Shown one piece after another: positions 1 through 11,197 of a DNA stretch of 64,000 nucleotides. This stretch comes from Trametes villosa (lineage: Eukaryota; Basidiomycota; Agaricomycetes; Polyporales; Polyporaceae), in assembly GCA_002964805.2 (NCBI GenBank), contig PUDQ02000080.1, positions 62,001 to 126,000 of the forward strand. The letters run 5' to 3'. Every line of letters starts with the position of its first letter. Within the stretch, counting starts at the first letter, position 1. A model generated the notes under the pieces. It ran no database searches. It was given only the letters and a program-made list of their open reading frames with translations, and was not told the DNA's origin. Made by a program: the position numbers and the translations under genes.

Positions 1-1
1 A

Positions 2-599
2 CTATGGTCAACACACCACCCTCAACTTACTGCATGCTGTAGCCTTATGGCCTGCTATCCCTCCACTCCTCATCTGCTCCAACAATGTTCTCTTTGACTG
101 GTTGAAGACTGGTTTATACATGTACGCTGTCCAATACATCTCAGACACTTATTGTCAGCGCTGTCTCTTCCAGCCAAATTAAGACTTCCCTCTAGCCTCA
201 AACTACACTCGCAATGACAACTATCTCAACCAGTACCTGCAAGTCTTCCGCAAGAGCACTGTGCACATGCTGTGTGACCAGTACAACACATTATTGGCTG
301 TTGGGATTTTTGACCCCTTGCACACCATCAGTGTGTGAAACCCTTGGTCTCCTCATTCAGCTGTCTAACCTGCAGGAGGAAAACCTTATGTTGCCAAGCC
401 TGAAGACTTCAAGCTGACAGATTACAACAATGTCAGAGTTCACCAATTTGCTGAAGGCAGATTGGACCCGATCTACGCTGTCATTGTAGCTCACTGTCCT
501 GCATCCTGGATATGCAGTGGAGAGGGTGTGATTGAGGTGGGTCATGTATCCTATGCCTTGCTCTCTTGTCCGACTCATTGGCGTAGAAAGCGGCACTGA
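2..599 (+). pseudogene. Decayed TE-like coding remnant at the left edge
   Basis: A reading frame can be followed through most of this stretch (for example KPEDFKLTDYNNV, then HQFAEGRLDPIYAVIVAHC, ending at a stop near 599), with several in-frame stops and one clear frame change before it. It has coding-like composition, unlike the repeats that follow. It is cut by the window edge and joins directly to ATIR-family repeat at about 600. I do not recognise a catalytic domain. The context suggests the tail of a transposon ORF, but the family is not established. Confidence 0.35.
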
Positions 600-1280
600 A
601 CACTAGAGAAGTAAGATTCAGCACTACTCATGGGCCCATGTCCTTCCACATGTTCAAGGAAAATCAACACACTATCCAATGGTAGAGACTATTTATCCCA
701 AACATGGTCATAGGCATGAAAACTAACAGTAGTGTTGGATCTCCCCTTGAACAGCTCAAGTCAATATATCTAACTCCTGTTACCACAAGCAGCCTTGCAG
801 ATAAAACGTATATAGAGAATGTCCACACATCAAAATAGTCATGAGCTGTGGCTGATAGTAGATATAAGAGGAAAAGTCAGTGAATCACAGTCATAGCTGT
901 TTATGTGCCCAAGTGACCATTTAATTATTGGTAGCTCAGACGTATAGCTACTAATGTCACTAGCTGCCTTGAACGTATATTGCAGCCCAGGCTGTGTGAT
1001 ATGCCAAGCAACTAAGCAATGTAACACTTCTGTTAAGTTGGCTTTGCTCACACCAATGTGAGATATCTATGGTTTGAGAGTGCTCATAGGATCACTTGGC
1101 AAAAGGGTAAGTCAAGATAACAAACCAGGAAGCAGGCTGCATCATTGTGAGAAGCTTTAACCAGTTCATGCACACAAACTCCAGCTCTGTGAATGTTATG
1201 GCTTATGTGATTGATCTTTGAACACACAATAACCCAACTTGCTTGAAAGCATTACTAGTATATAAATATCTCTTGATACA
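600..1280 (+). repeat. ATIR-family fragment, 3' half without the terminus
   Basis: This aligns by eye with 13490-13920 of the complete ATIR copy, sharing runs such as TAACACTTCTGTTAA and GCAGGCTGCATCATTG. It is the same orientation as the copies to its right. Neither terminus is present. It contains no gene. Confidence 0.6.
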
Positions 1281-1551
1281 TTACAATTGATGAGGAACAA
1301 AGAAATCCTTTCTTCTGGGGTAAGCTTTCTGCCAACACACGTCATGGAAAATGATGTCCATGGGAAAAAAATTTGAAACCCAGCTAATCAGCCATTAGTG
1401 TCAAGGTAGATGCCACATAGAGCCTCCACATACAAAGACAGGGTTAGGGTCCCAAGGCCTTACAAAATCTAGGGTTAGAGACTAGATTATGTACACAGCC
1501 ACTCTGATTCCTTGCTAGCCTGCCTCTAATGCACCTGAATAGGCGCTTGTA
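1281..1551 (+). repeat. ATIR-family 5' end fragment
   Basis: It starts with the family 5' terminus (TTACAATTGATGAGG) and runs through the GGGTTAGGG and CTAGGGTTAG motifs. It is then interrupted at 1552 by the 5' terminus of the next copy. Its continuation is not seen, so the right part is lost or lies in the rearranged block to the right. Confidence 0.65.
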
Positions 1552-2582
1552 TTACAATTGATGAAGAACGAAGAAATTGTTTTTAATGGGGTGAGCTCTC
1601 AGCCAAATCCTGTAACACCAATCTGACCCCATGGGAAAATATTTTCAATCTCAGCTAACAAATCATTAGATCTGAAATAAGTGCCACACACAACTTCCAC
1701 ATACAAGACCAGGGTTAGGGTCCCAATCCATTAGTACATTTAGGGTTAGAGGCTAGATCATCCACACAGCCACTCTAACTGCTTGCTAGCTTTGCTCTAA
1801 TGCTCGCTGGTGGGTGCCTGTGTAACCCTAGATGGCACAGCACGGGCAATCACCCTCCCTATTATTGTTTAGAGCACCAGGACTTGCTTATAGTGTGCCT
1901 ATTTGGGTAACCACATGTCACTTTGGCAGTATGGTAGTGATAGTAAGTTGACATCAGGTAGCCAGTTGGTTATTATAAACGTACTCCTGTGAAGTAATAA
2001 ATGAACATGTTGGTCAAAGCAATGCTTTATTATACAAATTCTGTATGTTCAAGTATACATCTAAGGGTGGATAGCTAAGTACAAGTGCCTGGTTTAGGCA
2101 TTGTGGTTGGATAAGCTAAGGCGCACTGTGGTGCATTCTTTGTCCTTGCACTTGCTACAGCAGCTTAATTGGTAGCTATATCAACCGTTGTGCCAACTTA
2201 TGTAACATGAAGAGCTTAGGTGGAATGCTTTTACCCCGATCAAATAGAGCTTTAAAGCAGCTTCATAATGATATGTAGCACATGGATTTCATATAGGAAT
2301 AGGAGCAGCTATGAGGAAAGAGGTCGCTGACATGGCTATCATGGAGCACTATTAAGGAGTATTTTGCTAATTATCAGACATTGTGTTGAGCAATGGTGCT
2401 GTTGCATATCACCATTGAATAGCCCTTGAAAGTGCCTTTTTAATGGTACAAAATGATTGTGATCCGGATAAAAACTGGATGAGCTGCTGTTAAAATGCTG
2501 CCAAGAAGCACCCATTTTTCAAGAAAATCTGCCTGAGGCCCTTGGGCGCTAGTACAGGTCGCTGATCCCGCAATTTCTACCA

Positions 2583-2921
2583 AGATTGACCGCTCTCAAA
2601 TCTGACCACATCACATGATCCAAAAGTGTCACGCTTGGGGCGAATTTGGCTGGGCGAGGCTGCAGAGAGAGAAACAAAACACCACTCAGGTAGGGAAAAT
2701 CATAATTGCGCAAAATCCCTCGATCCGATGCTTGAAAGTGTTCTTCCCAACAGTTTGACTGAGGGAATAGGCAAACACGGCCGTCTACAGTAATAGGTGG
2801 TCGTTTTGGTTGCGCCAGGATGGGTGAAAGCGAACGGGTGTTTAGTCACACCCTGCGCCAGGACACGGTGAAACACCCAATTCACGTGCAATGTCACGAT
2901 GTGACGATAGTGGGTCAATCT
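2583..2921 (-). mobile_element. MITE, deletion derivative of the Tc1/mariner-type element at 43.4 kb
   Basis: The left end matches the reverse complement of the right end of the 43429-46524 element (AGATTGACC, then GACCACATCAC, then GTCACGCTTG). The right end, reverse-complemented, matches that element's left end (AGATTGACC, then CACTAT-GTCAC, then GCACGTGAA) with a short internal deletion. It is therefore an inverted internal-deletion copy of 339 bp. It sits at CA/TA (left TA decayed to CA, right TA at 2922-2923), inside the hairpin site that reads CTACTAGCGCC in other ATIR copies. Confidence 0.75.
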
Positions 2922-3498
2922 TAGCGCCGGTCGGACTTGGCCATATCTCGTGTTTGGACATTTTTTTTGTGAGAGGAAAAGCTCCAAGAGCTCTGCTTCA
3001 AAATGTAGTAAAACAGCTTTAGTGCAATGAATAGAGGGTATAGAGCCACAAGAACAATTACATCAGGTAGCCCTTGACCACTAGTGTATTATGAAGCAAA
3101 GATGTACACAATTTAGTAAGGAGGCTACTGTGTAAACAGTAATTTACTGCTTTTTGTTTGGTGAATGAGACATTAATGGTTGAAAGGGACAGAGGGGTGT
3201 TTTTATCACAATTACACCCTAGATACTTTTCAGACACAAGCAGGGTCTTATGATATTATAGTGATCAGTTCAAATTGACTGTACACTGCTGTTCAGGCTG
3301 AGTAAGTGATTTATGTGTCCTTCTAATAAGGCTTTATAGAGGAGATGATGGTCATTAATATATGTCAATACCCCCATCATGTAGAGCTCATGAGCACCTT
3401 CCTAACGGTATATGACACATGCCTTTTGGATGGATACTGGAGGAGCAGTGGCCAAAAGAACTAAAGAAGGGGGCAATAATGTGAGCTGTGGCTGAGAA

Positions 3499-3558
3499 CA
3501 AACAAGTACAAAGTGGGAGGCACGCCGACGCGGATTCCTCCCACTTTGTACTTGTTTG
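3499..3558. repeat. Perfect hairpin, site beta, 'flop' orientation
   Basis: The 22-bp arms 3499-3520 and 3537-3558 are perfectly complementary around a 16-nt loop. The left side of the centre reads CACGCCGACGCG. That is the reverse complement of the right side of the hairpin at the same site in the copy at 12.65 kb, although the flanking element is in the same orientation. The arms read GTGGGAGG/CCTCCCAC where the other copies read GCGGGAGG/CCTCCCGC. Confidence 0.85.
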
Positions 3559-4063
3559 GCTCCCACCACAAATGATTTCATGTCTGGTTCCCGGGTAGTC
3601 CAAATATTAAAAATCATATGTCATCAGAAAGCTATAGATGAGCGGAATCCAATGGTGTACAAATTCTGATGTAATAATTACTACAGCACCCGTAAATAGG
3701 GTAACAAATGTCCATTAGTGCCACAATTTAGCCACTTTCAGCTTCTATAGTTTATATCACAGTATAATGTGCACAAACCCCCAGGTACTATATACCATTG
3801 GATTCAGATTGTTGAACCCTATGTAATGGGCCATGCTATATGGTACAATGATAATCACAGGCTGCATAAATGCTCAAATTGTGCTCAAATTGACAGCACT
3901 GTATACTATAATCAATTATAGTATGATACCATGGTGCAGTTAATGCAATGCTGGCTGTGGTGTGTTAAAAAGATAAATGTTGAGCTGTTATATCTTGTTG
4001 AATGCATTACATGAAGAGGAAAGGAGGAACATTAATCTCAGCTGTGGCTGAAAACAAACAAAG

Positions 4064-4116
4064 CCAAAGCTGATGGCAGGGAACACGGAATCTGTGTTCC
4101 CTGCCATCAGCTTTGG
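4064..4116. repeat. Perfect hairpin, site gamma
   Basis: The 23-bp arms 4064-4086 and 4094-4116 are perfectly complementary with a 7-nt loop. The arm ends nearest the loop are AACAC/GTGTT. The corresponding hairpin at 27.75 kb has AACGC/GCGTT, so both arms changed together. Confidence 0.85.
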
Positions 4117-4352
4117 TCATGTTTGGCTCATAACATAAAGCCCTTTGTATCTCAGGCTCAGGTAGTCCAAGTGAGATGGAACAAGTGTTGGCAGGAAACT
4201 ATTCATGAGTAGGATCACACTGTGTGAAAAGTAAGGTGTAATGTCCACTATAACACTCTCTAACGGTGCTGCAATTCCCCATTAGTGCCACAGTTCAGCC
4301 ACATCCAGTTTCTCTGGCTTACATCATGCACAAATCCCCAGAGTATTATATA

Positions 4353-5930
4353 CTTGGGGGTAGAGGGCCAATACTGGCATCTCCAATTGATGAGCTTTTG
4401 CAGAGAATTATAACCATATATCAACACCTCTAAGTATGCTCAATAGCCAACATAGAGCCCGGGTGTGGCTTTGACAAAGGGGTCTGATCTACCCCCATAA
4501 GTCAAAGTCCAAGATTTCCTGGTTGATTCGAACCTGCCTACTCCTTAGGCCAAAAGACATTTGCTAAAGAGTATTAGGAGTGCTAAATATCTCACACATC
4601 AGACAAGCAATGTACACTGGACACTGCTCTGATTGAGTGAGTATACATGTCCCTTTTCCGCAATTGTCTTATTAGAGGACATTTTCAACAGCACTGTGAG
4701 TAACTGATTTGATTTTTGGTGTCTGATTGAAGGAGTATCTCAGCCTTGCTTACTGATATTGGACACCCTAGCATAGAAGGGCTGGCCTTACTGACTATAT
4801 CTCCAGATGTTTGAACACTAGTATTGCTCTTCAGCTTTTTGGATCATTGTGTACTGTAGTTATATCAGCTTTGATGTTCACCATTCAGGGGTAATCGATT
4901 TGGTGTCAGAGTTGCAGTTTGTGTAGAGGTACTAATTAAAGCTTCTTATGATGGTCTGATCTCCTTGCTTTCTCACTATGCAGGCTTAGTTGATTTCCAA
5001 GCCATTCTACTGGCATAGAGATTTTATCAGTAAAAACAGCCTAACAAGACTTGAAATTTACCTGATGTAGCAGATATATATTAGATGCAGCTATAGATCT
5101 GAGGGATTGACTTGGTTTTCTATCTCCACTGTCAGTGGTAGTATAGTAATCGACTGTGTGGATGTAGGGGAATTTATCATATATTGTTCACCTGCAGTAA
5201 CACACAATCAGGATATCAACACCAGCAAAGCTCAATGTGGCTGAAATGTGGCACTAATGGAGAATTTCAGCACTGTTATGCAGTGCTGCAGTGGACATCA
5301 CACCTTACTTTTACACAGTGTGATCCTACTCATATATCGCTTCCTGCTAACACTTGTTTCATCTCATTTGCACTACCAGGGGAATTTGTGTGATGAGCCA
5401 AACAAGACCAAAGCTGATGGCAGGAAACATAGAACCCATGTTCCCTGCCACCAGCTTTGGCTTTGTTTGTTCTCAGCCACAGCTGACATCAATGACCCTC
5501 CTTTCCTCTTGATATGATACAATCAACAGCATGTAACATCTCAGCATTTTTCTGCATAGCACAGTACAGGAGGTGTTTCATTGACTGGGCCATGGTACCA
5601 TGCTGAAAATCCTGGACAAATTGATCACACTATACACTGCTGCCATTTTGAGTACAATTTGAGTGTTTACGCAACCTGTGATTACTCACTCTTAGAGAAC
5701 ACGGCATATCTCATCAAATGGGGATTAAAAAGCTAAATCCAATGATAGATAATACCTGAGGGGTTTGTGCACATTACACTGAGATACAGGTCATGAAAGC
5801 TGAATGTGGCTGAATTGTGGCACTAATGGGCCTTTGCTGCCCTACTTATGAGTACTAGAGCCAGTAGTGCATTCCAATCTGTACACCACTGGATTCTACT
5901 CACTCATAGCTTTCTCATAATATCTGTGTT
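4353..5930 (-). mobile_element. ATIR-family element, inverted, 5' truncated
   Basis: It begins with the family 3' terminus in reverse complement (CTTGGGGG, then the GCCAATACTGGC stem-loop, then ATTGATGAG). It then follows the family body in reverse through gamma and beta modules until 5930, where a TCCGC-rich tract takes over. The hairpin at 5408-5460 belongs to it. No coding region is credible. Confidence 0.7.
5408..5460. repeat. Hairpin, site gamma (inverted copy)
   Basis: The arms 5408-5430 and 5438-5460 pair with two mismatches. The loop-proximal arm ends are AACAT/ATGTT, a third matched version of this stem (others are AACAC/GTGTT and AACGC/GCGTT). Confidence 0.75.
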
Positions 5931-6660
5931 ACGCCCCGTGCGACCTCCAACACCTGCGGACTCAACTCCGCTTTGGTCCGCTTTTACTCCGCATTTACTC
6001 CGCTTTTGGTCCGCTAAGTCCGCTCCTATCGGACTTAACTCCGCTCCTATCGGACTTAACTCCGCTTACTCCGCACTTATCGGACTTAACTCCGCTTGTC
6101 CGACTTTCGGACTTACTTACTCCGCTTTTCCGCTTCTATTCCGATTAGAACAATAGCCTTATTGTCTTCCCCGACTTCCGACCCTTTTCCGCTTTTACCT
6201 TCCTTATTAGTCCGCTCTTATTGTTGTGGCATAAAAATTAGCTCGTAGTCTATATATACGTAGCTGGTATGTTGTAGCTACTCAGTTTGGATATCTCGTT
6301 ACCCATCTCGTTGACCACACACTCGCTCTACTTCCTTCCCTAATACATCTGTTCCGCTTTCTCCGCTCGTCGTCCGGTAGCTCCGGCCTTCCTAGTCTGG
6401 TAAGCCCAACATTCCGGCGTCAGACCTCCAGACATCGGACCTGTCCACCTCCGAAATCTGAGGACAAGTGGCAAGGGTCTCTGGCGTTGCTAATAGCTTC
6501 GCTGAAGTCCTCCCTTGTGTGGGCCTCCGTTCGGACCTCCGCTCCACTACGTCCGACAAGTCCGACCTCCGAAGCCTAGGTCCGCTTTCCCGCGCCTTCA
6601 GAGTTCGGAGCTCCGCTTTCCCATGCTTCAGAGCTGTCAACTCCGACCGGTTCCGGACTT
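5931..6660 (+). repeat. TCCGC/CGGA-rich tract with TATA-like core
   Basis: The tract begins TGTTACGCCCC and consists of irregular repeats of TCCGC, GTCCGC and short self-complementary units (CTCCTATCGGACTTAA twice in tandem at about 6024-6065). A TATA-like stretch (CTATATATACG) lies near 6250, followed by TC-rich sequence and more TCCGC units. It separates an inverted ATIR copy from the Helitron helicase remnant, whose reading frame opens right at its end. It may be a solo LTR (TG start, TATA, TC-rich downstream) or a repeat-built promoter. I cannot find a matching second LTR in the window. Confidence 0.5.
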
Positions 6661-7315
6661 AAAGCCCGCACGGCCCTAACACTGATCTGCCCTCACGGTT
6701 CCAAAGCAAGGAAGACATGAGCTCAGCTGACTGGAAGAATATTCTTGCCAGCAAGCGCCAGGAAATATTGGATGCCCGGGATGCACAGGCTGCTCTGAAG
6801 AAACCTGCTAATGCAAATAATTCCCCGCCTGCCAATATAGAAGTCGACGAGGTCCAGGTGATTGACAAGTCATACTATATGAGCAAAGCATTCAGAGCAA
6901 AGGACCAGGAGGTGCAGGCACTCATTGACACCACTGCCAGGGAATTCAGCCTCAATGAAGCACAGGAGCGGGCCTTCCGTATTGTGGCCAACCATGCTGT
7001 AGAGTCCAATGGCGAGCATCTTAAAATGTATCTTGGGGGCATGGCAGGCACTGGAAAGTCCCAGGTCATTAAAGCTCTCACGCACTTTTCTGCTGCACGT
7101 CAGGAAAGCTACCGGTTTATGTGCATAGCACCCACTAGATCTGCCGCTGCCCTGATTGGAGGCTCCACATACCACTCAATGCTGGGTCTTAGGCAGAACA
7201 GCTCCTCAGACTCTGTTGCCACCTTGCTGCAAGTGCGTGCACGCCTCCAGAATGTTGAGTATATGTTTATTGATGAGATCAGCATGGTTGACTGCGGAAG
7301 TGTGTATACCATCTG
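6661..7315 (+). pseudogene. Helitron PIF1-like helicase, motifs I-II fragment
   Basis: The frame opens at about 6661 (first Met at 6717) and encodes the start of a PIF1/RRM3-type helicase domain, with a Walker A GMAGTGKSQ near residue 104 of the Met-started frame and a Walker B FIDEISMV near residue 183. After SVYTIC (about 7315) the homology stops. The next helicase motif (GDFAQLPP) is found 8 kb away at 15.47 kb in the same orientation. The Rep/HUH nuclease region expected upstream is missing, replaced by the TCCGC tract. In intact Helitrons the helicase acts with the Rep nuclease in rolling-circle transposition. This copy is dead. Confidence 0.85.
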
Positions 7316-7796
7316 TGGGGAGAGGCAACACCTGCAGAGGCTGTGGCCCGCTTAGTCACCAGACGCCCGGAGTAAAGATGGGCATCGCGAGCTCACGATA
7401 AATTAGGCACGTGTGCGCGCGCGCCGGGTGCTAGTTAATGTGGCTGAAGTCGCAAACATACCATACACGAAATGCAATTGCTACTGTACTCTGGTATGAC
7501 ATGTTGGAAGGCACGGAAACACACAACGAAGAGGTCAGGATGTATTCATGAAGACGCGCTCCCAGCGGCATCAGTGCGGGGGAACAATTGCCGCATATAG
7601 CCAACTTCTTGAGCTTCTGACACCCACGCTTCCTCGCCTGCGCGCGCGGTAGCGCATGATGGCCATCGCCAGGTCCTCCACTTTGTCTTGCTTGCGTCTC
7701 AGTGTAGACTTCGCCGGAACCATTGGTTCCATCTCCCGCTTCCGAAATGTGTCTAGCTGCTCATCCAGGCTCGCAACTTTGAGGCTCCTAAGTGCT
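7316..7796. other. Flank of the inserted TE gene, non-coding
   Basis: This lies between the broken helicase and the stop codon of the inserted gene. It starts TGTGGGGAGAGGC and contains a CG-rich stretch near 7416. It is probably the 3' flank of the TE that disrupted the Helitron. I could not find its matching terminal repeat near 15.38-15.44 kb. Confidence 0.35.
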
Positions 7797-9136
7797 TCAA
7801 AGTCCAGGTGATATCAGCACGGTTGCGCTGATCTTGGCCATGGCTGCATCCGCCCTTTCCTGCCTCTCCTGCCCGCGAACGTGCTGCACGGCGACGGCGA
7901 TGGTATGCGCGACTTGAGCGCGATGCTTTGCTTCATGACCGCTGGAGTCAATCGCGCGGCCCGCGGCTCGAAGATCCCGCTGGTCCTCCTCGCTTGAAAG
8001 GTCTGTCTCCATAAATGCTGCCGTGTCGTTCTGGAAGAATTTGGCTAACACGTTGTAATAGGCCTGACTTGCGTTGGAATATTTGCGGCTCCAGATGCGA
8101 TACGAGCCGAGTGCGCCTTCGTTGTGGTCATTTGTAGGCAGCAAGTACGCCCGGTCAAGCTCCTCCTCGGTAGCAAGATCGACCATGCCACCCTCTGTGA
8201 ACTCGACTGTGAAGCGTTCCCAGGTGCGCAGGGCCCCGTCAGAAACACCACTAACAGGCTCCTGAGGTGCGGGAGCTCCGGGGCGAGCGCGAGCACCGCA
8301 TAGATAACCTTAGGGCACTCCCATAGCTCGCCGTCCAGTGCAGCTGTCTTGTGTGACATGTCCAGGGATAGGAGCACCTCAGGGTTGTCGACAAGGGCCT
8401 GGAGGTGCTTCTTGAGCTTCTTGTGGAATGGCCCGAGCTTCAGGCCGTTCTGCTGAACGCGTGCAGTCCGGAGATACGGGTGACTGACCACCTGTCCATA
8501 GAGAGCAAGCATGGCCAGCTCCGTGAGCGTCGAGACATCCTGCAGGCCCCGATAGACGTTCTCCTCCATATGATTGAAGCCCGGACACTTCTTCCGGTCC
8601 CGGACAACCTCAAGAAAGCGAAGGTAGTGCGCACAATGCACCAGGAGCTCCGCTGCGGCTGCACAGTGTGAGCCATAACACGTATTACTCGTGTCGGGGA
8701 ACCGTAGGGGCTGACCAACGACTTCACGGAAATAGAACGTGTACGTGTTGTGATGACCCTTCTTGTTGTCTTTGTGGTTGAAGAGCACCCCCGCCAGACT
8801 GGTGAGCTTCACTCCGCCGCAAGTCGAGGACTCGAGAGCGCGGATCTCGGCAGCAGTCAAGTCCTCCGTAGACAAGAGCGAGGCCGCCACAGTGAGTGCC
8901 TCCAGATCCACGTCCTGAAGCGTTGACGCATTCTCCTTGTTTGCTAGAAGAATTGGAGGAGTAGCCGCAATTTCCGCCCAAGCCGCCGTCATCGCAGAGT
9001 TGCCACCCTTGACGCTGTTGAGGTCTTTATGCATGGCACAACCAAGACAGAGGAACAGGTCGAGGGGGCGCCTCTCTTCTGCAGGTAAGGCCTCGTACAA
9101 GGCTTTCCCCAGTGTAGTACTCGCCGCACTAAATTG
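7797..9136 (-). pseudogene. Agaricomycete TE-associated protein (MHKDLN / PTNDHNEGALGS type), C-terminal part
   Basis: Read on the minus strand it gives LFLCLGCAMHKDLNSVKGG, then PPILLANKENA, a central region (TYTFYFREVVGQP, NTCYGSHCAAAAELLVHC) and a C-terminal YLLPTNDHNEGALGS. A one-base frame change lies near 8260, between QEPVSG and the frame that carries TWERFTVEF. The N-terminal part continues, in frame, at 14859-15256, on the other side of an ATIR insertion. Proteins with these motifs recur in agaricomycete genomes next to mobile DNA, as far as I recall. I do not know their catalytic fold. It interrupts the Helitron helicase. Confidence 0.6.
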
Positions 9137-10269
9137 TTACAATTGATGAGGAACGAAGAAATTGTTTCTTATGGGGTGAGCTCCCAGCCAAAATGTGTGA
9201 CGCCAAGGCGACCCCGTGGGAAAATATTTTCAGTCTCAGCTAACAAATCATTAGATCTGAAATAAGCGCCACATACAACTTCCACATACAAACTTGGGGT
9301 TAGGGTCTCAGCTCACTAGAAACTTTAGGGTTAGACACTAGAATACCCACATAGCCACTCTGACTGCTTGCTAGCCTTGCTTTAATGCTCACTGGTGGGC
9401 GCCTCGGTAATCCTAGGTGGCACAGCTTGGGCAATCACTTTGCCAACCGCTATCTGAAGCAGCAAAGGGTGCTAATAGTGCTTCTATAGGGAGTAACACA
9501 TTGTGTACAACCTGGCAATGTGATAGTCATAATTATAGTGATATTGCATCACACCATGGTGACATTAGATAGCCAGCTGTGTGTCACAACCATACTTCAG
9601 TATTGTATACAAGAGTAGTAAGCAACCGGGTTAGTAAAGAGCAATGCTTTATTAGGCGAACCCTGTAGGCTCTGGTACACATCTAGGGTAGGTAGCTCAG
9701 TACAAGCACCATGTCTAATCATTGTTGTTGGATAGGCCAAGGTGCACTATGGGGTATCCTTGGTCTTTAGGCTTGTACAGCAGCCTGATTGGTAGCTCTA
9801 TGAGCCATTGAAAACTATATGCCCCCATATACCAAAATCTTGACAACACAGTATTGCATTAAATGTCTCTCTGGCTTGTAGAGGTTCTTACATGCTGATA
9901 AAAACTGAGATTGTGTCAGATATTGGAACCAGAGAAGCTTAGGCAGAGGAGTCATACCCTAATCAGATAGAGCTTTTAAGCAGGATCCTAATGGTATATG
10001 GCACATGCAATTTAGATCCACACTGGAGGAGGTATAAGAAAAACAGTGGCCACCATGGCTTTCAATAGACACCGTCAAGCAGTAATTTGCTGGATGCTGT
10101 GCATTGCCATATGCAATGCCATGGTTTCTTAGCACCATTGGATAGCCCTTACGAATTCCTTCCTAACGGGATACAACACTTGTAATTTGGATAAAAACTG
10201 AATGAGCTATGGCCAAAATACCGTAACAAGCGCCCATCTTTCAAGAAAATGTGGCCAAGGCCCTTGGGT

Positions 10270-10305
10270 GCTAGTAGAAGTCGCTGGGCTGGGACTTCTA
10301 CTAGC
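10270..10305. repeat. Hairpin, site alpha
   Basis: The 13-bp perfect arms (GCTAGTAGAAGTC and its complement) flank a 10-nt loop. The hairpin sits just after CCCTTGGGTG. In other copies (12.13, 26.66, 29.76 kb) the whole hairpin and about 100 bp after it are absent. Confidence 0.8.
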
Positions 10306-11197
10306 GCCGAACGGACTTAGCCAAATTTCGCGTTTTGGGCGCTTATTTTGCGGCAAGAAAAGGTTCCAGAAGCCTAGCTTTAAATTGCAGAAATACCGCT
10401 TTTTGCAACAACTAGAGCATATATACCCACAGAAACAATCACACTGTGTAGCTCTTGACTAGTAGAGAATTATCAAGCAAAGAAATACACTATATGATAA
10501 GGAGACCATGAATAAAAACAAGGTTTACTCTGTTGTGCCTTTGTTTATGAGGCATAGTGACCCTCTGATAGTCCACATATGATGTAACTGGTATTGCCAG
10601 GAAGCTTTTGAGTGATTAGAATCTGATGGTGCATACAGTATCCTGTAATACTCACTGTAGCACTGACTATTGGTGTACTGAATTCCCATTATTGTGCAAC
10701 TTAGGTGCATTCAGCTTTTAGAGCCCATACTTTGGTATATCATGCACAAACCCTGGAAATGTTATGGACCATTTGATTCAGGTTCTCGATCTCCACCTGA
10801 TGGGGGAGGCTGTATGTCACAAAAGCCACTAGACACTCTAGGAATATCAAAAGATCACCCCAGTGGGCTGTAATATCTGTTGATATCTCACATAGATCAA
10901 GTCACTGTAGTATAGCCACTTTCAATATGATGATAGGGCTAGCTAGCACACAACACCAATCTATATGTGTCTGAAGAACAAAGCTGTTGACCATTGAGCC
11001 ATTACTGATGCATGAAATATCAAGTCTAGTTAGATGATGACAGCCTGCAGGCTATACTGTGGACATGACCCAGTGATTATTCAATGGTCAGTTTCCCAGC
11101 TTAACATCAGCTACTCTCCCTTACTTAAGCTTTGATAGGGGCTCTTCACTATCCCTTGAAATAGATGCCAATACCAAAAATGGTGCTAGCAGGATGG

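Larger units (their letters stand above)
1552..4352 (+). mobile_element. ATIR-family element, 3' truncated
   Basis: The 5' terminus is at 1552 and the element can be followed through the whole family body to about 4350. There it ends abruptly against the inverted 3' terminus of another copy. It carries a MITE at 2583-2921 and hairpins at 3499-3558 and 4064-4116. There are no credible coding regions. It is non-autonomous. Confidence 0.65.

Noticed and set aside
3499..3558. Hairpins as transcription terminators or miRNA precursors
   Set aside because: They lie in non-genic TE interior, are nearly perfectly palindromic and are not next to gene ends. Small-RNA origin cannot be excluded but has no support in sequence alone.
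7797..9136. KDZ (Kyakuja-Dileera-Zisupton) transposase
   Set aside because: The typical KDZ motifs (YDIACQ, FHLPAH region) are absent. Kept as an unclassified TE-associated protein.
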